From positions 1 to 15,785 of the forward strand of contig DKNS01000103.1 in assembly GCA_002469765.1 (NCBI GenBank): a DNA stretch of 15,785 bases, in the 5' to 3' direction. Below the pieces are notes generated by a model. The model was not told the DNA's origin and ran no database searches. It saw only the letters and a list, made by a program, of their open reading frames with translations. The stretch comes from Flavobacteriales bacterium UBA7382 (GTDB lineage Bacteria > Bacteroidota > Bacteroidia > Flavobacteriales_D > Sanyastnellaceae). The position numbers and the translations under genes were made by a program. Below, in pieces: positions 6,737-14,532 of this stretch (its first letter is position 1; each line of letters begins with the position of its first letter).

Positions 6737-8146
6737 ATGAGCCCTCATATGGAACACCTTCAACACGCCTTTGACCTTCAGCGTCAAAACCTCATCGTTC
6801 CCACCGCCGACCAGCGGAGGGCCTGGCTGAATAAGCTCTGGGCCACCATCGACTCACACCAAGAAGCCCTGGTGGATGCCTTGCACAAGGACTTAGGCAA
6901 GCCCCGAGAGGAAGTTTTGCTGCATGAGGTGTTTCCGGTGAAGAACGAAATCCGCTTTGCGCGGAAGCACCTGCGTGGCTGGATGTCACCCCAACGTACC
7001 CCAACGCCCTTGACGATGGTGGGCACCCGTTCCTGCATCCAGCATCAGCCAAAAGGTCAGGTGCTGGTCATCGCGCCGTGGAATTTCCCAATGATGCTCA
7101 CGCTTCGACCTGTGGTATGCGCACTTGCTGCAGGCAACAGTGTCATGGTGAAGCCTTCAGAGCATGCGCCGCACACCGCCGATTGGATATTCAAAATTGT
7201 CAGCGAAGCCCTTCCGGCTCAAGTGGCCACAGTCATCCTGGGTGGGGCAGACGAAAGCGCGTTTCTGACCAGCCTGCCCTTTCAACACATTTACTTCACG
7301 GGCGGCACGGGCATTGGGCGAAAAGTGATGCATGCCGCCGCAGACAGCCTGGCTTCTGTCACCCTGGAGTTGGGCGGCAAGAGTCCGGCCATTGTGGACT
7401 CTACCGTGCACGTGATTGATGCGGCCAAGCGGCTCGCTTGGGGGAAGTTCCTCAACAGCGGCCAAGTGTGTATTTCCCCAGACTACCTCCTTGTGGAGGA
7501 CGCCATTGCCGACGATTTGGTGCGGGAATTCTTGGCCCAAACCCAAAGCATGTACGGAGCGTCGTCCGAGTCCCAATTGACTTGCAATCAACGTTCACGC
7601 ATCGTCAACGACCACCATTTCAACCGGGTGGTCGGACTTGTCGAAGACGCCCTCGCCAAAGGTGCCCGTGTGGTGGCCGGGGGCACTTGGGATGCCGAGA
7701 CAAGAAGAATTGCCCCCACGGTGTTGGAGGACGTCACCTTGGACATGGCCATCATGCAGGAAGAGATTTTTGGTCCGGTCCTTCCCGTGATTCGATGGTC
7801 TTCTGAGAAAGACTTGAAGTGCATCTTGGACGCCAATCCCCACCCTTTGGCCATGTACTTCTTTTCAAAAAACCAAGTCACCGTGACGCGTTGGATGAGG
7901 CAATTCCCGTCGGGCACCGCCGCAGTCAATGAAGTCATCCTCCAAGTCGCACAGCCCGAATTGCCCTTTGGCGGGATTCAGGCCAGCGGCATTGGCAGAA
8001 CAGGAGGCTACGCTGGGTTCCAGGCCTTTTCAAATCCTCGATCTGTGGTCTCCCAACGAAGCAGATTCAACATCTTGCCCCTGACCTTCCCTCCTTTCAC
8101 ATCCTTCACTTCCAAGCTGATCGCCGCCGTGTTGCGTTGGCTCTGA
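6737..8146 (+). CDS. Aldehyde dehydrogenase, class 3 (ALDH3-like)
   Basis: NAD(P)-dependent oxidation of an aldehyde, probably a medium- or long-chain or aromatic one, to the acid. The 469-residue length is that of the ALDH3 group, shorter at the N-terminus than the 490-500-residue classes. Motifs are PWNFPMML (114-121), VKPSEHAP (138-145), the coenzyme loop FTGGTGIGR (187-195), the general base Glu211 in LELGGKSP, the nucleophile Cys245 in SGQVCISPDY, and EEIFGPVLPV. The ending, with FPPF and a short hydrophobic helix, is the ordinary class-3 tail. The ATG at 6737 is preferred, with an ATG at 6749 as the alternative after a better-spaced AGGA; the frame is open upstream into coaE. Aldehyde detoxification is the likely role; the substrate is not determinable. 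Confidence 0.93.
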   Translation: MSPHMEHLQHAFDLQRQNLIVPTADQRRAWLNKLWATIDSHQEALVDALHKDLGKPREEVLLHEVFPVKNEIRFARKHLRGWMSPQRTPTPLTMVGTRSCIQHQPKGQVLVIAPWNFPMMLTLRPVVCALAAGNSVMVKPSEHAPHTADWIFKIVSEALPAQVATVILGGADESAFLTSLPFQHIYFTGGTGIGRKVMHAAADSLASVTLELGGKSPAIVDSTVHVIDAAKRLAWGKFLNSGQVCISPDYLLVEDAIADDLVREFLAQTQSMYGASSESQLTCNQRSRIVNDHHFNRVVGLVEDALAKGARVVAGGTWDAETRRIAPTVLEDVTLDMAIMQEEIFGPVLPVIRWSSEKDLKCILDANPHPLAMYFFSKNQVTVTRWMRQFPSGTAAVNEVILQVAQPELPFGGIQASGIGRTGGYAGFQAFSNPRSVVSQRSRFNILPLTFPPFTSFTSKLIAAVLRWL

Positions 8147-8172
8147 AGCCTGGAGAGCTACCTTCGTTCCAG

Positions 8173-9255
8173 ATGCTCGTTCAAACGCATTTTCCTCGCA
8201 GTTTGTCCCGCTCCAGGTACGACCAGTACTTGGCTTCGGGCTGGTTTCGAGGTTCAGTGATGCTTTACAAGATGGACTTGTTGTGCATCGATGAGCAACT
8301 GTTTAGCGTGGTGAACATCCGAATGAACCTGCATCACCACGAGACCACCGCACGTCAGCGAAAAACCATCAGGCGGGTGGAGTCTCGGTTCACTGTGACT
8401 TACGGCCACGCCCAACCCAACGCCAACAAAGAAGCGCTTTACGCCCAGCACAAGGACAAATTCAAAGGCTTCGTGCACAATACGTTGACAGAATACTTGA
8501 ATGCTGGGTTCCAGGGCACCGTGTTCGACACCCGGGAAGTGTGCGTGTACGATGGCAACAAGCTCATCGCGGTGAGCTACTTCGACCTTGGGGAGCAAAG
8601 CATGGCGTGCCTTCTTGGGTTGTACGACCACGCATACGCCCGTTACAGCCTCGGCACATACACGATGCTCAAGGAAGCCGAGTATGGCAAACGCACAGGT
8701 CGGAAGTGGCTCTACCCTGGATACATCCTTGACAAGCGGTCTGATTTCGACTACAAATTGAAATTGGGGCCCATGGAACACTACACCGTGAAGAAGCGGT
8801 GGGCCAAGCTCGAAAACTTCAAGCCGGACACCACCACCTCCCACCACATTCATCTGGCCACACAGGATTTGGTTGGACGACTTTCAGAGATGGGCCTGAC
8901 TGGAAAACCTTGGCTGTACCCCTACTTTAGCATGGGTTACATGGGACCGTGGAGCGCATTTTTCTTGAGGCTGCCGGCACCCGTTGAATTGGGCCATGAC
9001 ACCGAAGGGATGCTGGTGGCAGGATACGACCCAGAAACGAAGGGATACACTCTGATGCACATCCACCCTTGCCCAGATGCTTCCCAGTTTCTGAACATGG
9101 AACCCTCCTCTGAATTCCAAACTGGAGAGGTTTATTTGAACAATTTGTACCAAACCGGCGACACCCTCCTCGCTCACGGTTCGCTCGACGAAGTCCTCGT
9201 CTTGGTGGCCGAGTGGAGTGCCCGCCCTGACATTCTTTTGCGCGCATGCGATTGA
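8173..9255 (+). CDS. Arginyl/leucyl-tRNA-protein transferase-like protein (ATE_C domain) with C-terminal extension
   Basis: Residues about 120-215 resemble the C-terminal catalytic, GNAT-like half of the Ate1/Bpt family, which moves Arg or Leu from tRNA to acidic protein N-termini. Visible are VYDGNKLIAVSYFD, LGLYDHAYARYSLGTY (148-163), the KEAEYGKRTGRKWLYPGY helix-strand, and DYKLKLGPMEHY (193-204). The N-terminal part keeps the order of the family (SRSRYDQYLASGWFRGS, TTARQRKTIRRV), but the region that should carry the CxxC-type cysteine cluster (about 31-53) has only one Cys. About 145 residues after the transferase core are not part of the usual protein. The chosen ATG at 8173 gives 360 residues; a TTG at 8137 overlapping the previous gene is less likely. 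ClpS in the same window fits an N-degron role. Family membership is probable; activity is unproven. Confidence 0.72.
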   Translation: MLVQTHFPRSLSRSRYDQYLASGWFRGSVMLYKMDLLCIDEQLFSVVNIRMNLHHHETTARQRKTIRRVESRFTVTYGHAQPNANKEALYAQHKDKFKGFVHNTLTEYLNAGFQGTVFDTREVCVYDGNKLIAVSYFDLGEQSMACLLGLYDHAYARYSLGTYTMLKEAEYGKRTGRKWLYPGYILDKRSDFDYKLKLGPMEHYTVKKRWAKLENFKPDTTTSHHIHLATQDLVGRLSEMGLTGKPWLYPYFSMGYMGPWSAFFLRLPAPVELGHDTEGMLVAGYDPETKGYTLMHIHPCPDASQFLNMEPSSEFQTGEVYLNNLYQTGDTLLAHGSLDEVLVLVAEWSARPDILLRACD

Positions 9256-10010
9256 TGAGTTGGAACGTGAACGGCCTGCGTGCCGTCGTCAAGAAGGGAT
9301 TTCAAGACCAAATCGATGGACTCGCGCCCGACGTGCTGGGCCTTCAAGAAACCAAGGCGCAAGACGATCAAGTCCGAGAGGCTCTCTTTGGCTGGGACTC
9401 GTATGAACTCCACTCCAGCTCCGCAATCAAGAAGGGCTACAGCGGCACCGCCATCCTCACCAAGCAGCCACCACTGTCCGTGCAAGCGGGGCTTGGCGTG
9501 GCCGAGTTGGACACCGAGGGCAGGGTGCTTCGTGCGGAATTCGAGTCGTTTCACTTTGTCACGGTGTACACGCCCAATTCAAGTTCTGGCCTCAAACGTT
9601 TGCCATTCCGTGAAACTTGGGACGTCGCCTTCCGCGACTACTTGAAGGAACTCGACCAAGACAAACCCGTGGTGTGCTGCGGAGACCTGAACGTGGCCCA
9701 CCGAGAAATCGACCTTGCCCGTCCCGCTGCCAACTACAACAGAACACCCGGCTACACCCAGCAGGAGATCGACGGCATGGACGCCTTGCAACAAGCTGGC
9801 TTTCTTGACACTTGGCGCGCAGCCAATCCCAACACAGTAAAATACTCTTGGTGGAGCTACCGCGGAGGGGCCAGGGAGAAGAATGTGGGCTGGCGATTGG
9901 ACTACATGCTCGTGAGCCAGCGGGGCATGCCGCATGTTCAAAACGCCGAAATCCACAACGACGTCAAGGGCAGCGACCACTGTCCGGTGTCCTTGACCTG
10001 GCAATCCTGA
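9246..10010 (+). CDS. xth: Exodeoxyribonuclease III (AP endonuclease)
   Basis: Cuts DNA at abasic sites and acts as a 3'-5' exonuclease in base-excision repair; a member of the exonuclease-endonuclease-phosphatase fold. All expected motifs are present in 254 residues: SWNVNGLRA (5-13) with Asn7, LQETK with the metal ligand Glu35, VYTPNS with Tyr108, CGDLNVAH with Asp147 and Asn149, GWRLDYML with Asp219, and KGSDHCPV with the catalytic Asp244-His245 pair. The ATG at 9246 overlaps the preceding gene by 10 bases. A second ATG at 9255 also overlaps its stop, but it would remove the conserved first strand residues. The tight overlap indicates translation coupled to the transferase-like gene. No signal peptide is seen. 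Confidence 0.96.
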   Translation: MRLMSWNVNGLRAVVKKGFQDQIDGLAPDVLGLQETKAQDDQVREALFGWDSYELHSSSAIKKGYSGTAILTKQPPLSVQAGLGVAELDTEGRVLRAEFESFHFVTVYTPNSSSGLKRLPFRETWDVAFRDYLKELDQDKPVVCCGDLNVAHREIDLARPAANYNRTPGYTQQEIDGMDALQQAGFLDTWRAANPNTVKYSWWSYRGGAREKNVGWRLDYMLVSQRGMPHVQNAEIHNDVKGSDHCPVSLTWQS

Positions 10011-10080
10011 AGGATCCCAGCGCGCCGATGAACTGAACCTCTGAATCGCCCATCTTGGACGCGTCCTTGCGTTCAAAAAC
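10011..10080. other. 70-bp gap before the lamin-tail gene
   Basis: No TAnnTTTG element or hairpin with a T-run is visible. It contains the 10-bp palindrome GGACGCGTCC (10057-10066) and an A-rich CAAAAAC just before the ATG, which may serve as the non-Shine-Dalgarno initiation context common in Bacteroidota. Whether the downstream gene has its own promoter is undecided. Confidence 0.3.
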
Positions 10081-10740
10081 ATGAGTAACCTAAGTTTCTG
10101 CCTCACCACTTCAGCCATTGGCATGTTGAGCCTCGTCAACGTACAAGGCCAATGCAATGCGGACTTGAACGGCAACCACATGGTGGACAACCATGACCTT
10201 TTGATCTTGTTGGCTGACTATGGCCAAGGGTGCGAAGACGCAGAATGGCACGACCCCGTGCTGTCTGAAATCCACTACAATCCGAGCATCGAGCAGGGGA
10301 CCGACAGCGACCATGAATTTCTCGAATTGACCAACCCACACCCCTTCGACCTCCATTTGGGCGGATGGTCACTTGCAGACGGCATTGACTGTGTTTTCCC
10401 GTCAGGAACCTGGATCGAAGCCCATGGTCAACTCGTGGTGGCCAACACCCCCGAGGTCCTGGACTCTTTGGTGCCCGCATTCACCCCTGTTCTCGCCATG
10501 TCAGGATCGTCAGGCCTTCACAACAGCGGAGAAACGCTAAGGCTCGTTCGGCCCGACGCGTCAGTGGCCCAGACGGTCACTTACAGCGACACGGATGGCT
10601 GGCCTGACGATGCCGATGGCGGAGGAGCATCCTTGGAATGGCTTGGAGGCGCTCACGACAACGCCCTGCCCACCTCATGGGTGGCCAGCTCGGCCTTGGG
10701 CGGTTCCCCCGGCTTGCCCAACAGCACATGGGCCGACTGA
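10081..10740 (+). CDS. Secreted lamin-tail-domain protein with N-terminal dockerin-like module
   Basis: A 219-residue exported protein. Residues 1 to about 23 form a signal peptide ending VQGQ; Gln before Cys25 argues against a lipobox. A single dockerin-like module spans C25-C51, with CNADLNGN at its start and LLADYGQGC at its end. Residues about 57-215 match the lamin-tail domain: VLSEIHYNPS, DHEFLELTNP (77-86), LGGWSLADGI, FPSGTWIEAHGQLVVAN, and the closing GGSPGLPN typical of this fold. Such domains in bacterial secreted proteins are usually fused to CotH, hydrolase or sorting modules; here the domain stands almost alone and no type IX sorting domain follows. The function is unknown; binding at the cell surface or in the matrix is an inference. 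The stop lies two bases from that of the convergent GH65 gene. Confidence 0.83.
   Translation: MSNLSFCLTTSAIGMLSLVNVQGQCNADLNGNHMVDNHDLLILLADYGQGCEDAEWHDPVLSEIHYNPSIEQGTDSDHEFLELTNPHPFDLHLGGWSLADGIDCVFPSGTWIEAHGQLVVANTPEVLDSLVPAFTPVLAMSGSSGLHNSGETLRLVRPDASVAQTVTYSDTDGWPDDADGGGASLEWLGGAHDNALPTSWVASSALGGSPGLPNSTWAD
10153..10233 (+). repeat. Dockerin-like module, single copy (protein level)
   Basis: Residues C25-C51 of the lamin-tail protein. The 27-residue length and the positions of Cys, Asn, Asp-Leu, the second Asp-Leu, Leu-Ala, the aromatic-Gly pair and the closing Cys all match the second module of the FG-GAP protein (encoded at about 2280-2360). It directly follows the signal peptide instead of ending the protein. 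Confidence 0.65.
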
Positions 10741-10742
10741 GT

Positions 10743-12971
10743 TCAGACCAACTCCAATCTCTGACCGTTGACGTCAACCTGCAAGGGGTCACCCGCCAAC
10801 ATCGCCACATCTGCCCTGCCTGAATTCACCGACACCTCCAGAGTCCGGCCGCGGAACTGCAGTTTGAATGCGAAGGATGACCATCCCTCAGGGAGCATGG
10901 TCTGGAACGTGGGCACGCCGTCGATCACTCTGAATCCTCCAAAGCCTTCGACCACTGACATCCAAGTGCCTGCCATGGAGGTGATGTGCAACCCTTGGTA
11001 AGCCTCTGCATTGTAATCGTCGAGGTCCAGCCTGGACGTCCGCAAATACATCTCCAACGCTTTGTCCTTGCGGCCGAGGCGGGACGCCAAAATGCTGTGA
11101 ACGCAGGGCGACAAGCTGCTTTCATGCACCGTCATGGGCTCGTAGAAATCAAAATTGTCCCGGAGTTCGTCTAAACTGAAATCGTCTGGAAAAAAGTAGA
11201 ATCCTTGAAGGACATCGGCTTGCTTGATGAAGCACGAGCGCAAAATGCGGTCCCAAGACCAAACCTGATTGATGGGACGAGACTCCTCAGACAATTGAGA
11301 GGCCGGCATGAGATCCTTGTCCAAGAATCCATCTTGTTGCAAGCGAATGTGCGTTCCTTCTTGTTGAGGCAAGCACATCCGACTTGCGATGTTCGTCCAT
11401 TGTCCAAGTTCATCTGAGTCGACTTCGCCTCCGAAGCGGTTGACCAAATCGGCCGCATAATTCAAGCACCAAGCCGCGAGATAATTGGAATACCAGTTGT
11501 TGTTGACGTTGTTCTCGTACTCATTGGGGCCGGTCACCCCAAGCATCACGTAACCTTCTCGATGGGCAGACCAGTGCACCCTCTGGACCCAGAATCGGGC
11601 CACGGCCACAGCAACCTCCACGCCTTCCATGGCCAAATATGCGGTGTCGCCTGTGTATATCTCATAATTGCGCAAAGCCAAAATCATGGCTCCATTGCGG
11701 TGAATCTCCTCAAAGGTGATTTCCCATTCATTGTGGCATTCCTCGCCGTTCATGGTGACCATCGGGTACAGCGCTGCACCGTCCTTGAACCCCAACTTCT
11801 TGGCGTTCTCAATGGCCTTCCCGAGTTGGTCATGCCTGTACCGAAGCAATTGCTCTGCGACCCGATCAGGATGCGTGGCCAAGAAGAACGGCAAGCAGTA
11901 CGCTTCCGTGTCCCAATAGGACGCACCACCGTACTTCTCCCCAGTGAATCCCTTGGGACCGATGTTCAGACGTGCGTCGTCACCTCGGTACGTTTGGTTC
12001 AGGTGGAAAATGTTGAAACGGATGGCTTGCTGTGCCTCCACATCACCTTCAATGCGGATGTCTCCCAAAGACCAGATGTCCGCCCAAGCGGCTGCATGTT
12101 GGGCTCGTTCCTCCTCGTACCCCAAGGTCCTTCCATCATGCGCTTCCTTCAAGGCCTCTGCAGGACATTCATTCGCCGCAGCATGCAAAGAACTGACCAA
12201 ACCCACATGCTTGTGAAACACCACCTGCGCTTGGGGGACTTGCATGGCTGCACTGAGGCCTGTGGCTTTGGGTGCATCCAACGTCTTCCAGGTTGCCTGA
12301 TCCATGCTCACCGCCTGGGCGCATGCCACTGAAAATTCGGTCTTCTCAGTGGTGTTCCAGAGCACCGAAGTGCAAGAATCGAGGTGCGATTCGTGGCCTC
12401 CGTGACACCAGAAAGAATCGTCCCAGTTGGTGTCTTCGTTGGACACTTGACCATCCAACATGGGGGCTATTTCAAGGGTCTTGACGCCGTGAAGGGGCGT
12501 CAAGCGTACCTCGACAGCCGCGCGATTGGGGGACGCCATGCTGATGAACCGCTCGGTCTCAAGTTTGACCTTGGCGCCGTCTTCAAACTCCACGATGCAG
12601 GTGCGCTGGAGAAGACCCCGACGCATGTCCAACACCCGCTTGAACCCTTGAATGGCCGCGGCGCGATTCAAATCCAGCGCCGCACCATTGATCACGATGT
12701 CCGTGCGCGTCCAATTCGTTGCGTTGAGTACTTTGGCGAAGTACTCCGGGTAACCGTTTTTCCACCACCCCACCTTGGTGCGGTCAGGATAATACACACC
12801 ACCCACGTAGCTTCCGAGCATGTGGTCTCCGGAGTAGCCTTCTTCGAAATTGGCGCGTTGGCCGAATCGACCATTGCCAATCGAGAAAACACTCTCGGAG
12901 CTCCGCATGTTGCTGGGATCAAATCCCTCTTCCACAATGCACCAAGCGTCGGCTTTCAAGTACTTGTTCAT
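10743..12971 (-). CDS. Glycoside hydrolase family 65 phosphorylase, probably maltose phosphorylase
   Basis: Phosphorolysis of an alpha-linked glucose disaccharide with inversion, giving glucose and beta-D-glucose-1-phosphate; cytosolic. The 742 residues match family length (about 750-780). The N-terminal beta-sandwich has FSIGNGRFGQRA (29-40). The (alpha/alpha)6 barrel carries YWDTEAYCLPFF (352-363), MNGEECHNEWEITFEEIHRN (407-426), GVTGPNEYENNV (478-489) with the likely catalytic acid Glu484, KQADVLQG (583-590), and the phosphate-binding HESSLSPCVHS (616-626) and GLHITSMAGTW (660-670). These motifs look closest to maltose phosphorylases, but kojibiose, nigerose or trehalose specificity cannot be excluded. 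No signal peptide, so the sugar must be imported. pgmB precedes it by 28 bases and takes the sugar phosphate it makes. Confidence 0.92.
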   Translation of the reverse strand: MNKYLKADAWCIVEEGFDPSNMRSSESVFSIGNGRFGQRANFEEGYSGDHMLGSYVGGVYYPDRTKVGWWKNGYPEYFAKVLNATNWTRTDIVINGAALDLNRAAAIQGFKRVLDMRRGLLQRTCIVEFEDGAKVKLETERFISMASPNRAAVEVRLTPLHGVKTLEIAPMLDGQVSNEDTNWDDSFWCHGGHESHLDSCTSVLWNTTEKTEFSVACAQAVSMDQATWKTLDAPKATGLSAAMQVPQAQVVFHKHVGLVSSLHAAANECPAEALKEAHDGRTLGYEEERAQHAAAWADIWSLGDIRIEGDVEAQQAIRFNIFHLNQTYRGDDARLNIGPKGFTGEKYGGASYWDTEAYCLPFFLATHPDRVAEQLLRYRHDQLGKAIENAKKLGFKDGAALYPMVTMNGEECHNEWEITFEEIHRNGAMILALRNYEIYTGDTAYLAMEGVEVAVAVARFWVQRVHWSAHREGYVMLGVTGPNEYENNVNNNWYSNYLAAWCLNYAADLVNRFGGEVDSDELGQWTNIASRMCLPQQEGTHIRLQQDGFLDKDLMPASQLSEESRPINQVWSWDRILRSCFIKQADVLQGFYFFPDDFSLDELRDNFDFYEPMTVHESSLSPCVHSILASRLGRKDKALEMYLRTSRLDLDDYNAEAYQGLHITSMAGTWMSVVEGFGGFRVIDGVPTFQTMLPEGWSSFAFKLQFRGRTLEVSVNSGRADVAMLAGDPLQVDVNGQRLELV

Positions 12972-12999
12972 GGCATGGTAACAGTGACCGGGGAGTCCT

Positions 13000-13656
13000 T
13001 CAGACCGATATCCAAGTTGTCAAATCGTGCAACCGCACGTCTTTCAAATCGGGCTTGACTATGTCAGCAGCCCCCAACAGCTCTGGATCGCCCAAGCCCA
13101 CAGCAAAGAATCCGCCTGCTTTGGCAGCCTTCACACCAGCGGCAGCATCCTCGAATACGATGCACTCTTCAGGTTGCACACCCAAACCTTGAGCGCCCTT
13201 CAAGAACACTTCAGGATCAGGTTTCGACAGGGTGATGTGGTTGCCGTCAACCACCACCTTGAAAAAAGGCGAAAGCTCCACGTTGTCGAGAATGAGCTTG
13301 GCGTTTTTGCTGGACGACCCCAATCCCACACCGATGCCTGCATCGGACAGTTCCCGGATGAGTTCCGCTGCGCCCGGCAAGATGTCCTCCTTCCTCATGC
13401 CTTGAATCAAATTGAGGTACCACTCGTTCTTGTGGTGCATCAGTTTGAGCTTGGTTGCTTCATTCAATTCCATGTTGCCAAGACGAAGTATACGATCCAA
13501 GCTGTCCACGCGGCTCAATCCTTTCAAAGCATGGTTGTCTTCTTCGGTAAATGGAATGCTGAGCTCCTCAGCCAGCCTCTTCCATGCCACAAAGTGATGC
13601 TTGGCAGAATCAACAAGCACCCCGTCCATGTCAAACAAACATCCTTTCAAAGCCAT
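13000..13656 (-). CDS. pgmB: Beta-phosphoglucomutase
   Basis: Converts beta-D-glucose-1-phosphate to glucose-6-phosphate through beta-glucose-1,6-bisphosphate; a cytosolic haloacid-dehalogenase-superfamily enzyme. The 218 residues contain FDMDGVLVDS (8-17) with nucleophile Asp9 and acid/base Asp11, the cap-domain KGLSRVDSLDRIL loop that defines the subfamily, GLGSSSKNA with the phosphate-binding Ser, SKPDPEVFLKG with the conserved Lys, and VFEDAAAGV with the Mg ligands. The ATG at 13656 lies two bases after the kinase stop; a TTG at 13662 is possible but less likely. Its position directly upstream of the GH65 gene fixes its role as the second step of disaccharide phosphorolysis. Confidence 0.95.
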   Translation of the reverse strand: MALKGCLFDMDGVLVDSAKHHFVAWKRLAEELSIPFTEEDNHALKGLSRVDSLDRILRLGNMELNEATKLKLMHHKNEWYLNLIQGMRKEDILPGAAELIRELSDAGIGVGLGSSSKNAKLILDNVELSPFFKVVVDGNHITLSKPDPEVFLKGAQGLGVQPEECIVFEDAAAGVKAAKAGGFFAVGLGDPELLGAADIVKPDLKDVRLHDLTTWISV

Positions 13657-13658
13657 GG

Positions 13659-14522
13659 TCAAAGGGAGTTGAAAATGAACTTCACGTGGTAATTAGCCAG
13701 TCCATCGATGGGCTTTTTGATGATGTTGCCCACGGAATATCCACGATCAGTGCAAGCTTGCTTCAAGGCATCTTGAAAATGGTACGCCACACTCCCTACG
13801 AAATGAACGGGCATGTTCTGCGCCCCTTCAAAGCATGCCACGTGGGCGTCCAAAAAAGTCTTGAATCCCTCATCCAACCAATCCTGAATGAACGGATGGT
13901 CCTTGTGCTGGCCCAAGAATGTCATGAAGCTGGCCAAAAAGACGTTGGCATCGGGCTCCTGGTAGACCTTTTTTGTGATTGACAGCTTGTCCAAATCGTA
14001 CTTGGAATTGAAGTCTGTCTGGATTTCTGCAGGAAGCTTTCGGTACAAGAATGTCGCGAGCAACTTCTTGCCAAACCAAGAACCACTTCCTTCATCTCCT
14101 AGGATGTAAGCCAGCGCAGGCACCTCCTCGGAAACATTGCGGCCGTCGAACATGCAGCTGTTGGATCCGGTGCCAAGGATGCACGTCACCGCTGGCTCCC
14201 CAGTGAACGTGCTGTACGCCGCGCCATCCAAGTCGTGGCCGACATGCACCTGTGCACCTTGGAACACCCGCTGAAGGCCCTCTGCAATGACAGCACACAA
14301 TTCTGGCGACGAAGACCCTGCACCGTAGAAGTACACGCGGTCGACATCTTCTGCCATGGCCATGGCTTGGGAATTGGCCTTCATTTCCCGTTCCACCAAA
14401 TCGGCGTCGTGGAAATAAGGGTTGAATCCCATGGTGTGGAATTCCCCTAACTCCTGGCCGCCTTCCGTAATGGCCAGCCAATCACATTTGGTCGACCCGC
14501 TGTCAGCAATGAGAATGCGCAC
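13659..14522 (-). CDS. BadF/BadG/BcrA-type sugar kinase (N-acetylglucosamine-kinase-like)
   Basis: A 287-residue ASKHA-fold ATP-dependent kinase. Visible motifs are phosphate-1 ILIADSGSTKCDW (3-15), GHDLDGAA (95-102) with the likely catalytic Asp, phosphate-2 ILGTGSNSCMFDG (115-127), and the ILGDEGSGSWFG block (140-151) also seen in animal N-acetylglucosamine kinase. The default annotation is N-acetylglucosamine kinase. Its place between gap and pgmB-GH65 raises the alternative that it phosphorylates the free glucose released by the phosphorylase. The start is set at the GTG at 14522, ten bases after the gap stop and right before the first strand; the frame is open further upstream inside gap, but those residues are unlike the family. 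A two-base spacing to pgmB indicates one transcript. Confidence 0.85.
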   Translation of the reverse strand: MRILIADSGSTKCDWLAITEGGQELGEFHTMGFNPYFHDADLVEREMKANSQAMAMAEDVDRVYFYGAGSSSPELCAVIAEGLQRVFQGAQVHVGHDLDGAAYSTFTGEPAVTCILGTGSNSCMFDGRNVSEEVPALAYILGDEGSGSWFGKKLLATFLYRKLPAEIQTDFNSKYDLDKLSITKKVYQEPDANVFLASFMTFLGQHKDHPFIQDWLDEGFKTFLDAHVACFEGAQNMPVHFVGSVAYHFQDALKQACTDRGYSVGNIIKKPIDGLANYHVKFIFNSL

Positions 14523-14532
14523 AATTGTAAAA

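Noticed and set aside
7990..8146. Hydrophobic C-terminal tail of the aldehyde dehydrogenase as an unusual membrane anchor
   Set aside because: A short PPF/PPY-containing hydrophobic tail is normal for class-3 aldehyde dehydrogenases.
10057..10066. GGACGCGTCC palindrome upstream of the lamin-tail gene as an operator
   Set aside because: Ten symmetric bases in GC-rich DNA are expected by chance, and the flanks do not extend the symmetry.
10081..10740. Lipoprotein reading of the lamin-tail protein, because Cys25 follows the signal peptide
   Set aside because: The residue before the Cys is Gln, which does not fit a lipobox, and the Cys is the first residue of the dockerin-like module.
11562..12332. 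256-codon plus-strand open frame inside the GH65 gene
   Set aside because: It is antisense to the strongly conserved catalytic part of GH65 and has no motifs of its own.
12384..13692. Two plus-strand open frames opposite GH65 and pgmB
   Set aside because: Both lie antisense to confidently identified enzymes; the protein sequences look like low-constraint shadow translations.
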